This document shows positions 1 through 7,791 of a DNA stretch of 64,000 bases, piece by piece (positions within the stretch are counted from its first letter, which is position 1; every line of letters begins with the position of its first letter). The stretch spans positions 29,341-93,340 of the forward strand of contig CALTWF010000009.1 of the NCBI GenBank assembly GCA_943912755.1, written 5' to 3'. The DNA comes from an uncultured Pseudomonas sp. Its GTDB lineage: Bacteria; Pseudomonadota; Gammaproteobacteria; Pseudomonadales; Pseudomonadaceae. The notes beneath the pieces were generated by a model, which was not told the DNA's origin, did not search any database, and saw nothing but the letters and a program-made list of their open reading frames with translations. Position numbers and translations under genes: made by a program.

Positions 1-503
1 GCTCGCGGGTCACCCTCAACAGCGCCAGCGCGCTGTCGGTGCAGTACAGTGCCGAGCGCCGCGTGGTGTCGCTGCGCCAAGGCGAAGCGCTGTTCGAGCC
101 GGCGCCGGACCCGCGCCCGTTCGTGGTCGATGGCGGCAGCGACAGCGTGCAGGGCAGCGGCGCGGTATTCAGCGTGCGCCGCCAAGGGCGCGACAACAGC
201 GTGGTGGTCGCCGAGGGCGAGGCCCGGGTCGGCCAGCATGTGCTGGCGGTCAGCCCCGATGCCCAGGCGCAGACCGCCTGGCAGCGCGGCAAGCTGATCT
301 TCAATGGGCGCCCGCTGCGTGAGGTGATCGCCGAACTGGAGCGTTACCAGCACGGGCGCATCCTGATTTCCGACAGCCAGCTTGGCGCCTTGCCCGTCAG
401 CGGCGTGTTCGACCTCGATGACCCTCACGGCCTGCTTGGCAGCCTCGAACAGCGCTATGGCCTGAAGGTTACCTACCTGCCATGGCTGGCCGTTCTGTAC
501 TGA
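1..503 (+). CDS. FecR-like anti-sigma regulator, C-terminal part (gene cut by window edge)
   Basis: Reading frame open from the first base (frame starts at base 3) to TGA at 501-503, 166 residues visible. It begins in a FecR-type repeat (SRVTLNSASALSVQY), continues with the FecR beta-rich periplasmic region and ends in an STN-like segment (VIAELERYQHGRILISDSQL). Proteins of this kind sense the STN signalling domain of a TonB receptor in the periplasm and control an ECF sigma factor. The gene ends 116 bases before the start of an IutA-like receptor that carries an STN domain, so the two very probably form one signalling unit. In P. putida the aerobactin receptor is controlled by IutY, a fused sigma/anti-sigma protein, so this may be the C-terminus of IutY rather than a separate FecR protein. 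The N-terminus lies outside the window. Confidence 0.85.
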   Translation, partial: SRVTLNSASALSVQYSAERRVVSLRQGEALFEPAPDPRPFVVDGGSDSVQGSGAVFSVRRQGRDNSVVVAEGEARVGQHVLAVSPDAQAQTAWQRGKLIFNGRPLREVIAELERYQHGRILISDSQLGALPVSGVFDLDDPHGLLGSLEQRYGLKVTYLPWLAVLY

Positions 504-579
504 TTCATCCCTTTCGAAAAAAAATTGCCGAAGCCGCTGCAAGTTCCGCGCAGCCGAATCGTCGTAGTGAGACTGATCA

Positions 580-600
580 GCAATCCATTCTCATTTACGT
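580..600. promoter_or_regulatory. Possible Fur box upstream of the IutA-like receptor
   Basis: An A/T-rich stretch, GCAATCCATTCTCATTTACG, lies about 20 bases before the receptor start in the short gap behind the FecR-like gene. It contains the ATTCTCATT core seen in many Pseudomonas Fur boxes but matches only about 10 of 19 positions of the classical consensus. Iron repression of a siderophore receptor is expected from the family. The site is inferred from similarity only. Confidence 0.4.
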
Positions 601-619
601 ATTCGTCTGGAATAAAACA

Positions 620-3061
620 GTGAAAGGTCCGTCCCCGTCCTCAGCACGTTCCACCCGTTCCTTCAAACAGGCCCTGCTGGCCTCGGCCGTGGCCGCCGGG
701 CTCTGCGGCAGCATCGCCGCCCAGGCCGCCGAGCCTGCCACGCCGGCGCAGATCAGCGCCTCCCAGGCGCGCCAGGTCAACCTCGACCTGCCCGCGCAAA
801 GCCTCGACCAGACCCTGACCCGCTTCGCCGACCAGGCCGACCTGCATCTGCTGTTCACCACCAGCGACGTGGCCGGCCTCGACAGCCCGGGCCTGCGCGG
901 CAGCTACAGCATCGAGCAGGCCCTGCAGGAACTGCTCGCCGGCAGCGGCGTGAGCTGGCAGTTCAGCGACGCGCGCACGGTGATCCTGCGCAAAAGCGCA
1001 CCCCAGGCGGCGCTGAGCCTCAAGCCGATCGAAGTCAGCGTGGCCTCGCGCACCAGCACCTCGATCAGCGAGATTCCCGGCACCGTCTGGGTGGTCGACC
1101 AGGAGCAGCTCAAGGAGCAGATCAGCAGCGGCGTCAGCCTCAAGGAAGCCATCGGCAAGCTGGTACCGGGCCTCGACCTGGCCCCGGAAGGGCGCACCAA
1201 CTACGGCCAGAACATGCGCGGGCGCAACGTCCTGGTGATGATCGACGGGGTCAGCCAGAACAGCTCCCGCGGCCTGTCGCGGCAGTTCGACAGCATCTCG
1301 CCGTTCAACGTCCAGCGCGTCGAAGTGCTGTCCGGGGCCAGCGCCATCTACGGCGGCGGCGCCACCGGCGGCATCATCAACATCGTCACCAAGAAGGGTG
1401 AGCCGGGCCCGGCGCAGTTCGAAACCCAGGTCGGCGCTAGCAGCGGCTTCAACAACAGCGACGACCTGTCGACCCGTATCGCCCAGTCGGTCAGCGGCGG
1501 CAACGAGCGCATCAATGCCCGCCTCGGCGTGTCCGCCGAGCAGAACGAAGCCTTCTACGACGGCGCCGGCGAGCAGATCTTCATCGACAACACCCAGACC
1601 GACCTGCAATACAACCGCACCATCGACGTGATGGGCAGCCTCGGCCTGCAGTTCAACGACGAGCAAAGCCTCGACCTGCTGGCCCAGTACTACGACTCGG
1701 GCAACCACGGCAGCACCGGCATCTACTTTCCGCACCTGAACTACAACGCGCCGTCCGACCTGGAAGACGCCGAGCTGCGCAGCGGCCTGTCCAGCGACCT
1801 GGAGCCGCAGACCCGGCGCCTGCTGCTCAACGCCAACTACCACCACGCCGACGTGCTCGGCCAGGACTTCTACCTGCAGGCCTCGTACCGCAAGGAAGAC
1901 GACAACTTCTACCCGTTTCCCTACTACAACACCGGCAAGCCGACCGGCTCCAAGGGCGTGTACTTCGCCGCCTCGCAGCAGAACTTCGAGGTGTCCAGCC
2001 TGAAGGCGCTGTTCGCCAGGCAGTGGGACAGCCTCAAGCTGACCTACGGCGTCGACCTCGACCGCGAGCGTTTCAACGCCGAGCAGACCACCTTCGATGC
2101 GCGCACCTCGTCGAGCAGCGGCGGCCTGGACCTGGACGCGGCGAGCAAGGCGCCGCGCTACCCCAGCTATCGCGTCGACGGGCTGTCCGCCTACGCCCAG
2201 CTGGACTGGCACCTGACCGACAACCTGACCCTCTCCGGCGGCGCCCGGCGCCAGCAGATGGACGTGGATGTCGGCAACTTCAAGGGCATTCCCGGCGGCA
2301 GCAACGACTACCAGGTCAACCTGTACAACCTCGGCGCCATCTACGACTTCAAGAACGGCCACCAGGTCTGGACCAACTACGGCGAAGGCTTCGACCTGCC
2401 GGACCCGGCCAAGTACTACGGCAAGGCCGGCCTGAGCGTCGACGACAACCCGCTGGCCGGGATCAAGAGTCGCCAGGTGGAAATGGGCTGGCGCTATGCC
2501 GACCTCGATTGGGATGCCCAGGCGGCGGTGTACTACATCTGGTCGGACAAGGTCATCAGCACCGACTCGGCGACCCTGACCATCAATGTCGAAGATAAGA
2601 AAAGCCGCGACTTCGGCTTCGAGGGCGCCCTGACCCGGCGCTTCGCGAATGGCTGGGAGGCGGGCAGCACCCTGCATCTGGTGCGTTCGGAAGAGGAGGA
2701 CGCCAGCGGTGACTGGATCAAGCGCGATGCCCGTTATGCCTCGCTGTCCAAGTCCACCGCCTTCGTCGGCTGGAAAGGTGACGGGCGCAATGCGCGGTTG
2801 CAGGCCAACCACGCCTTCACCCTCGAAGACGACGCCGACCACACGATCACCGGCTACACCACCTTCGACCTGCTGGGCAGCCAGGAAACCGGCTTCGGCA
2901 CCTTCAGCGCCGGCATCCAGAACCTGCTGGACAAGCAGTACAGCACCGTCTGGGGCCAGCGCGCGACGCTGTTCTACTCGCCGACCTACGGCCCGGCCTA
3001 CCTGTACGACTACCAGGGCCGCGGGCGCACCTACAGCCTGACCTGGTCCATGGCCTACTGA
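620..3061 (+). CDS. iutA: TonB-dependent ferric-aerobactin receptor (IutA family) with STN signalling domain
   Basis: Outer-membrane receptor of 813 residues. GTG at 620 is the chosen start: it is preceded by GGAAT and is followed by a good signal peptide (SFKQALLASAVAAGLCGS, ending near AAQAA); the open frame extends further upstream without a better start. The mature N-terminus carries an STN domain (about residues 45-125: LDLPAQSLDQTLTRFADQA), then the plug with RTNYGQNMRGRNVLVMIDGV and YGGGATGGIINIVTKKG, then the barrel ending WGQRATLFYSP, YLYDYQGRGRTYSLTW. Plug and barrel closely follow E. coli IutA as I remember it (IPGLD, NMRGR, INIVTKKG, LDKQYSTVWGQRA). E. coli IutA lacks an STN domain; its presence here, together with the FecR-like gene in front, indicates cell-surface signalling. 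Substrate is probably aerobactin or a similar citrate-hydroxamate used as a xenosiderophore, since no aerobactin biosynthesis genes are seen. Confidence 0.87.
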   Translation: MKGPSPSSARSTRSFKQALLASAVAAGLCGSIAAQAAEPATPAQISASQARQVNLDLPAQSLDQTLTRFADQADLHLLFTTSDVAGLDSPGLRGSYSIEQALQELLAGSGVSWQFSDARTVILRKSAPQAALSLKPIEVSVASRTSTSISEIPGTVWVVDQEQLKEQISSGVSLKEAIGKLVPGLDLAPEGRTNYGQNMRGRNVLVMIDGVSQNSSRGLSRQFDSISPFNVQRVEVLSGASAIYGGGATGGIINIVTKKGEPGPAQFETQVGASSGFNNSDDLSTRIAQSVSGGNERINARLGVSAEQNEAFYDGAGEQIFIDNTQTDLQYNRTIDVMGSLGLQFNDEQSLDLLAQYYDSGNHGSTGIYFPHLNYNAPSDLEDAELRSGLSSDLEPQTRRLLLNANYHHADVLGQDFYLQASYRKEDDNFYPFPYYNTGKPTGSKGVYFAASQQNFEVSSLKALFARQWDSLKLTYGVDLDRERFNAEQTTFDARTSSSSGGLDLDAASKAPRYPSYRVDGLSAYAQLDWHLTDNLTLSGGARRQQMDVDVGNFKGIPGGSNDYQVNLYNLGAIYDFKNGHQVWTNYGEGFDLPDPAKYYGKAGLSVDDNPLAGIKSRQVEMGWRYADLDWDAQAAVYYIWSDKVISTDSATLTINVEDKKSRDFGFEGALTRRFANGWEAGSTLHLVRSEEEDASGDWIKRDARYASLSKSTAFVGWKGDGRNARLQANHAFTLEDDADHTITGYTTFDLLGSQETGFGTFSAGIQNLLDKQYSTVWGQRATLFYSPTYGPAYLYDYQGRGRTYSLTWSMAY

Positions 3062-3121
3062 GCCGTGCCACTGCCGGGGCCACCAGGGCAAACACTTCCC
3101 TCGTAACAAAATGAATCACCT

Positions 3122-3144
3122 GCGCCGGGCCCCGGCGCTTTCTT
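3122..3144 (+). terminator. Probable terminator after the receptor gene
   Basis: Near-perfect GC palindrome GCGCCGGGCCCCGGCGC followed by TTTCTT, 60 bases after the receptor stop codon and before the next gene. The loop is very short, so the hairpin would open partly at its tip. Confidence 0.5.
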
Positions 3145-3208
3145 GACGAACCTCTCGCGCCTTAGGCTATCCAACCGTTGGAGATGCCCACTGTGCGGGA
3201 GGTACCCC

Positions 3209-3511
3209 ATGTCACGCCGAAGCCTGTCGATGCTGCTCGCTGCTGTCCTCGCCGTTCTTGGCGGCGGAACGGCGCTGGCCGCCAGCGACAACAACCCGCA
3301 CAACAGTCCGATCCGCGACATCAATCCCAACAGCCAGCAGGGCAGCGTGCCTGATACGCCGCCGCTGCGCGGCCCCACCACGCAACCCGTCACGCGCCCG
3401 CCGACCCTGGAAAACCGCGGTATCGGCAACGGCAACAATCTGCGCCGCGAACAGCAGGCGCCGCGTCTGGAACCCACTCGTCCGCCCCGCGATTCACAGC
3501 GCCTGCCGTGA
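3209..3511 (+). CDS. Small exported protein of unknown function, proline/asparagine-rich
   Basis: 100 residues. The start at 3209 is set by GGGAGGTACCCC just before the ATG and by an immediate signal peptide (MSRRSLSMLLAAVLAVLGGG, cleavage likely after TALAA). The mature part is short, unstructured-looking and rich in Asn, Pro, Arg and Gln (DNNPHNSPIRDINPNSQQG). No domain recognised. It stands 23 bases before the PQQ-dependent sugar dehydrogenase gene on the same strand and could be cotranscribed with it; both products are predicted periplasmic. An upstream ATG at 3143 would place the signal peptide internally and lacks a ribosome binding site. Confidence 0.7.
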   Translation: MSRRSLSMLLAAVLAVLGGGTALAASDNNPHNSPIRDINPNSQQGSVPDTPPLRGPTTQPVTRPPTLENRGIGNGNNLRREQQAPRLEPTRPPRDSQRLP

Positions 3512-3534
3512 TCGCCTGAAGAAAGGAATCCTGC

Positions 3535-4683
3535 ATGACCTCACGATCCTGGCTGCTTGCCCTCGGCACTGCCGCGTTGTTGCCCTTTGCCGCCCAGGCC
3601 GCACCTGAGCGGACCTTCCCCAGCGAGGAAGGCACGCTCAAGGTGGCGACCCTCGCCGAAGGCCTGAAACACCCGTGGGCCCTGGCCTTTCTCCCGGACA
3701 ACCAGGGCATCCTGGTCACCGAGCGGCAGGGCAACCTGCGGGTGATCGGCGCCGAGGGCCGGGTCGGTGCGCCGCTGAGCGGCGTGCCGGAGGTCTGGGC
3801 CAAGGGGCAGGGCGGCCTGCTCGATGTGGTGCTGTCGCCGACCTTCAAGCAGGACCGCCTGGTCTACCTGTCCTACGCCGAGGGTGGTGGCGAGGGCGGC
3901 AAGGCCGGTACGGCGGTGGGGCGCGGACGGCTGTCGGCGGACCTGGCCAGCATCGAGGACTTCAACGTCATCTTCCGCCAGATGCCGAAGCTCTCCACCA
4001 GCAACCACTTCGGCTCGCGCCTGGTGTTCGACCGTGACGGCTACCTGTTCATCGCCCTGGGCGAAAACAACGAACGTGCTACGTCCCAGGACCTCGACAA
4101 ATTGCAGGGCAAGGTGGTGCGCATCCTGCCCGATGGCGAGATTCCCAAGGACAACCCCTTCGTCGGGCAGAAGAACGTGCAGCCGGCGATCTGGTCCTAC
4201 GGCCACCGCAACCAGCAGGGCGCGGCGCTCAACCCCTGGACCGGCCAGCTCTGGACCAACGAGCACGGCCCCCGTGGCGGTGACGAGATCAACATTCCCA
4301 AGCCGGGCAAGAACTACGGCTGGCCATTGGCGACCCATGGCATCAACTACTCGCTGATGCCGATTCCCGAGGCCAAGGGCAAGGAAGCCGAGGGCACCGT
4401 GCAGCCCCATCATGTCTGGGAGAAATCGCCGGCCATCAGCGGCATGGCCTTCTATGACGGCGGCCGCTTCAAGCCCTGGGACCACAACCTGTTCATCGGC
4501 GCGCTGGCGGCCCAGGAAGTGATCCGCCTGCAACTGGATGGCGACAAGGTCGTCCATGAGGAACGCATCCTCGGCCAGCTGAACGCCCGGGTGCGGGATG
4601 TGCGGGTGGGGCCGGATGGTTTTGTCTATCTGCTGACGGATGAAGAGGATGGGCAGTTGTTGAAGGTGGGATTGGCTGAATAA
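3535..4683 (+). CDS. yliI: PQQ-dependent aldose sugar dehydrogenase, periplasmic (YliI/Asd family)
   Basis: 382 residues with an N-terminal signal peptide (LLALGTAALLPFAAQAA). The rest is a glucose/sorbosone dehydrogenase-type six-bladed propeller: LKHPWALAFLPD near residue 45, STSNHFGSRLVFDRDGYLF near 150, WSYGHRNQQGAALNP near 220, NEHGPRGGDEINIP near 240 and NYGWPLATHGINY near 260, all hallmark segments of the soluble PQQ aldose dehydrogenases such as E. coli YliI. Expected role: oxidation of aldose sugars in the periplasm with electrons passed to the respiratory chain. PQQ must be made elsewhere in the genome. RBS GAAAGGAA precedes the ATG. The gene is followed by a REP pair. Confidence 0.88.
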   Translation: MTSRSWLLALGTAALLPFAAQAAPERTFPSEEGTLKVATLAEGLKHPWALAFLPDNQGILVTERQGNLRVIGAEGRVGAPLSGVPEVWAKGQGGLLDVVLSPTFKQDRLVYLSYAEGGGEGGKAGTAVGRGRLSADLASIEDFNVIFRQMPKLSTSNHFGSRLVFDRDGYLFIALGENNERATSQDLDKLQGKVVRILPDGEIPKDNPFVGQKNVQPAIWSYGHRNQQGAALNPWTGQLWTNEHGPRGGDEINIPKPGKNYGWPLATHGINYSLMPIPEAKGKEAEGTVQPHHVWEKSPAISGMAFYDGGRFKPWDHNLFIGALAAQEVIRLQLDGDKVVHEERILGQLNARVRDVRVGPDGFVYLLTDEEDGQLLKVGLAE

Positions 4684-4700
4684 ATTTATATGTTTATTCG

Positions 4701-4766
4701 GGCCTCATCGTTGGCAAGCCAGCTCCCACAAAACCCTGTGGGAGCTGGCTTGCCAGCGATGAGGCC
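4701..4766. repeat. REP inverted pair
   Basis: Two facing copies of the REP core GCTGGCAAGCCAGCTCCCACA (first copy with one mismatch) separated by a few bases, with outer arms GGCCTCATCG and CGATGAGGCC. Lies between convergence-free genes after the sugar dehydrogenase; the near-perfect long hairpin may also stop transcription. Confidence 0.9.
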
Positions 4767-4830
4767 TTTAAAAACCACACACAACTAATGGCTTACTGAT
4801 ATACCCTGTGCCCTTTTCCCGAGGGTCAGC

Positions 4831-5937
4831 ATGTCGAACACCCCCCTGGCCCTGTACCAGCAAGCCATCGCCCAGCAGGGCTTCATCCCCGACCCGGCCC
4901 AGCGTGCCGCCGTCGAAGCCCTGCAAGCCTGTTTCGACGCCCTGCACCAAGGCCAGCCGGCCCGGGGCGTCTATCTCTGGGGCCCGGTGGGGCGCGGCAA
5001 GACCTGGCTGATGGACCAGTTCTTCAGTTGCCTGACCATCTCCGCACGCCGCCAGCATTTCCACCACTTCATGCGCTGGACCCACCAACGGCTGTTCCAG
5101 CTCAACGGCACCGCCGATCCGTTGCAGGCCCTGGCCCGTTCGCTGGCCGAGGAAATCCGCGTGCTCTGCTTCGACGAACTGTTCGTCAACGATATCGGCG
5201 ACGCCATCATCCTCGGCCGGCTGTTCCAGGTGCTGTTCGACGCCGGGGTGGTGGTGGTCGCCACCTCCAACCTGCCGCCACGCCAGTTGTATGCCGATGG
5301 CTTCAATCGCGAGCGCTTCCTGCCGGCCATCGCCGCCATCGAGGCGTCGATGCAGGTGGTGGCGGTCCACGGCGAACAGGATCATCGCCTGCATCCCGGC
5401 GCCGAGCGCCAGCGCTACTGGGTGCGCCAGGCCGGCCAGCCCTGCGCCCTGGAGCAGGTGTTCAACGAACTGAGCGGCGCGGCCTCTGCGACCGACGCGG
5501 ACCTGGCGGTGGGCTACCGCACCGTGCAGGTGCTCCGGCGCAGTGACAAGGTGCTCTGGTGTGACTACCCGCACCTGTGCGAGCAGCCCTTGGCGGCCAT
5601 GGAGTTCATGGCCCTGTGCGAGGGATTCGAAGCGATCCTGCTCAGTGGCGTGCCGGCCCTGGGTGCGGCGCAGCGTCCCGGCAGGATCGCCCGGGGAACC
5701 GAGGATGCCGCCGAGCGGGTGGTGGCCGGCGACCGCGAGCTGCCGCAACTGTCACCCCAGGACGACGGTGCGCGGCGCTTCATCGCCCTGGTCGACGAAT
5801 GCTACGACCAGCGCGTGGCCCTTTATCTGGAAGCCGAAGTTCCCCTGGAAGCGCTCTACACTCAAGGGTACCTGGAGTTCCCGTTCCGACGGACACTCAG
5901 CCGTCTGCGGGAGATGCAGTTGCAACGCTTCCACTGA
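4831..5937 (+). CDS. AFG1-like P-loop ATPase (ZapE/AFG1 family)
   Basis: 368 residues. Walker A GPVGRGKT at residues 51-58, Walker B VLCFDELF at 111-118 and sensor-1-like ATSNLPPRQLYADG near 145 are the signature of the AFG1/ZapE family, and length agrees (about 370). Family members are cytoplasmic AAA-like ATPases linked to cell division (E. coli ZapE) or membrane protein quality control (yeast Afg1). Pseudomonads usually carry a separate zapE, so this may be a second paralogue and I give no symbol. The stop codon overlaps the ribosome binding site (GAGGA) of the DinB-like gene 11 bases downstream, so the two are probably translated from one message. Confidence 0.85.
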   Translation: MSNTPLALYQQAIAQQGFIPDPAQRAAVEALQACFDALHQGQPARGVYLWGPVGRGKTWLMDQFFSCLTISARRQHFHHFMRWTHQRLFQLNGTADPLQALARSLAEEIRVLCFDELFVNDIGDAIILGRLFQVLFDAGVVVVATSNLPPRQLYADGFNRERFLPAIAAIEASMQVVAVHGEQDHRLHPGAERQRYWVRQAGQPCALEQVFNELSGAASATDADLAVGYRTVQVLRRSDKVLWCDYPHLCEQPLAAMEFMALCEGFEAILLSGVPALGAAQRPGRIARGTEDAAERVVAGDRELPQLSPQDDGARRFIALVDECYDQRVALYLEAEVPLEALYTQGYLEFPFRRTLSRLREMQLQRFH

Positions 5938-5948
5938 GGACGTGCAAA

Positions 5949-6554
5949 ATGGCCGAGCCACTGTCGCACCACCTGCTGACCATGGCCTACAACAACGCCT
6001 GGGCCAACCACCGCCTGTACAAGGCCTGCCGGCAACTGAGCCGCGACGAGTTCGTCGCCCCGCGCTGCAGTTTCTTCCCGTCGATCAAGGCCACCCTCAA
6101 CCACCTGCTGACCGTCGACTGGTTCTACCTCCAGGCCCTGGAGCGGGAACTGCGCGGCGAGCCGCCGGACGAACTGGCCGAGCGCTTCTTCGAGCCGCAG
6201 GAGCCGTTCGACGATCCCGGGCAGTTGCACCGCGAGCAGGCCCAGAGCGACCGGCGCCTGATCGCCTACTGCCAGCTACAGCGCGACGACCAGTTGTACC
6301 GTTACGTCAGCATCGTCCGTCCCGAACGGGTCCAGCGCGACCAGCGCCTGCGCCTGCTGGCCCACCTGTTCGAGCACCAGATCCATCACCGCGGCCAGGT
6401 CCACGCCATGCTCGCGGAAACCGATGTGCGCCCGCCGCAACTGGACGAATTCTTCTGCGAGGAGGAGGCCCACCTGCGCGCCCGGGACTTCGCCGAACTG
6501 GGCTGGAGCGAAGAGATGATCTGGGGCGTCAGCGCGCGAACCAGCCCAGGGTGA
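5949..6554 (+). CDS. DinB-fold protein, probable metal-dependent thiol enzyme
   Basis: 201 residues. The start at 5949 is fixed by the GAGGA overlapping the previous stop codon. Shows the DinB four-helix pattern with the three expected metal-ligand histidine positions: LNHLLTVDWFYLQ near residue 45 and HLFEHQIHHRGQVHAML near 145. Proteins of this fold (DinB, YfiT, mycothiol or bacillithiol transferases) bind a divalent metal; the substrate here cannot be told. It forms a likely two-gene operon with the AFG1-like ATPase. Its last 26 bases overlap the 3' end of the convergent YqaA-like gene. Confidence 0.78.
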   Translation: MAEPLSHHLLTMAYNNAWANHRLYKACRQLSRDEFVAPRCSFFPSIKATLNHLLTVDWFYLQALERELRGEPPDELAERFFEPQEPFDDPGQLHREQAQSDRRLIAYCQLQRDDQLYRYVSIVRPERVQRDQRLRLLAHLFEHQIHHRGQVHAMLAETDVRPPQLDEFFCEEEAHLRARDFAELGWSEEMIWGVSARTSPG

Positions 6555-6963
6555 TCATCGCCAGCACCAGGTAGCGTGCGCCCTTGGCCAGGGTCACCAG
6601 CAGCACGAAGCGCCACAGCGGCTCGCGCATGATCCCGGCGATCAGGGTCAGCGGGTCGCCGATCACCGGCATCCAGCTAAGCAGCAGCGACCACTGTCCG
6701 TAGCGCTGGTAACGCCGCTGCGCCTTGTCCAGCTGCGCGGCGGAAAAAGGGAACCAGCGCTTGTCGCGCCAGCGTTCGAGGGCCCGGCCGAGCAGCCAGT
6801 TGACGATCGAACCCAGCACATTGCCCAGGGTTGCGACCAGCAGCAGGCTCGCCACGGCCTGCGGCTCGTGCAGCAGCAAGCCCACCAGCACCGCCTCGGA
6901 TTGCAGTGGCAGCAGGGTGGCGGCGCCGAAGGCGGCAAGAAACAGTCCCCAGTAGCTCAGCAC
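6529..6963 (-). CDS. YqaA family inner-membrane protein (DedA-like/SNARE-associated)
   Basis: 144 residues, largely hydrophobic, with about four membrane segments: WGLFLAAFGAATLLP at the N-terminus, a stretch around LLLVATLGNVLGSIVNWLLG, then LLLSWMPVIGDPLTLIAG and the C-terminal LLVTLAKGARYLVLAMITLG. The G-N-x-x-G and P-x-x-G-D-P motifs match YqaA proteins, a short branch of the DedA/VTT superfamily that includes lipid scramblase-like proteins. Precise function unknown. Converges with the DinB-like gene with a 26-base overlap of coding ends. Confidence 0.8.
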   Translation of the reverse strand: MLSYWGLFLAAFGAATLLPLQSEAVLVGLLLHEPQAVASLLLVATLGNVLGSIVNWLLGRALERWRDKRWFPFSAAQLDKAQRRYQRYGQWSLLLSWMPVIGDPLTLIAGIMREPLWRFVLLVTLAKGARYLVLAMITLGWFAR

Positions 6964-7049
6964 GGTATGGATGACATCATTTTCTGAAGGGGTCGTAGGA
7001 TATTTCCCCGATGTCGCGGCGACCAGTCAGGAAATGTTCGAATGTTTAT

Positions 7050-7067
7050 CGTTCCTTAAATGGAACG
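7050..7067. promoter_or_regulatory. Inverted repeat upstream of the monooxygenase-like gene, possible operator
   Basis: CGTTCC-TTAAAT-GGAACG, perfect 6-base arms in the A/T-rich 200-base gap between the divergent YqaA-like and ABM-domain genes, about 100 bases before the latter. A dimeric regulator site is plausible; the regulator is unknown. Confidence 0.35.
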
Positions 7068-7163
7068 CTAAGGCCAAATTTAGCTGTCTAGTTCGATAAA
7101 TGTGCTGAATTTAAGCTTCTCCCATCAACGCGACACACCACTTATTCGCCAGGGAGACCGCTT

Positions 7164-7733
7164 ATGAACACCGCCACTCAGGACAGCAACCAGAACGTCG
7201 TCACGCTGGTCATCCAGCACAAGGTCCGCGCCGATTCGCTCGATACCTACGAGCAATGGCTCAAGCGCGCCGTTCAGGCTGCACGCCGCCAGCCCGGCCA
7301 CCTGGGTGTCAACGTGATCCGTCCGGAGGAGGGCGGCCGGCACTTCACCACCGTGGTGCGTTTCTGCGAGTCGGCGCGCCTGCAGGCCTGGGTCAACTCC
7401 AGCGAGCGCCAGGCCATGATCGGCGAGGTCATGCCCTTGCTCGAAGGTGGCGACCACACCGAAGTGCACGATGATCCGGAATTCTGGTTCACCCCGGCCA
7501 AGAGTGGCGCGGCGCAGCCTCCACGCTGGAAGCAGGCGCTGCTGACCTACCTGGTGATCTGCCCCATGACCTTGCTGGTGCCGACCCTGCTGGCGCCGTT
7601 CTTCGCCGAATTCCCGGCCCTGGGCGGCCGGGTGACCGGCAACCTGATCGTCAACCTGTTCGTCATCCTGCCCGTGGTGTTTTTCATCATGCCGCTGGTA
7701 ACCCGCTGGTGCGCCGGCTGGCTGCGCGCCTGA
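7164..7733 (+). CDS. ABM-domain (antibiotic biosynthesis monooxygenase-like) protein with C-terminal membrane segments
   Basis: 189 residues, GGGAGA ribosome binding site. Residues about 10-100 form an ABM ferredoxin-like domain (VTLVIQHKVRADSLDTYEQW, PGHLGVNVIRPEEGG, FTTVVRFCE). The C-terminal third has two membrane helices (LLTYLVICPMTLLVPTLLAP and NLIVNLFVILPVVFFIMPLV). The family is known for cofactor-free oxidation of small aromatics or for stress roles; the membrane-anchored form is common in Pseudomonas but its substrate is unknown. It lies 58 bases before an alpha/beta hydrolase of the haloperoxidase type on the same strand, suggesting one operon. Confidence 0.8.
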   Translation: MNTATQDSNQNVVTLVIQHKVRADSLDTYEQWLKRAVQAARRQPGHLGVNVIRPEEGGRHFTTVVRFCESARLQAWVNSSERQAMIGEVMPLLEGGDHTEVHDDPEFWFTPAKSGAAQPPRWKQALLTYLVICPMTLLVPTLLAPFFAEFPALGGRVTGNLIVNLFVILPVVFFIMPLVTRWCAGWLRA

Positions 7734-7791
7734 ACCAATCGACCTGCAACGACTCAAGACCCCTACCGACGCATTTTCAGGAGATACCCCG

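Noticed and set aside
641..3109. 822-codon open frame antisense to the IutA receptor gene
   Set aside because: Low-complexity Val/Ala/Gly/Gln-rich product, no family features, and the opposite strand encodes a clear receptor. A by-product of high third-position GC.
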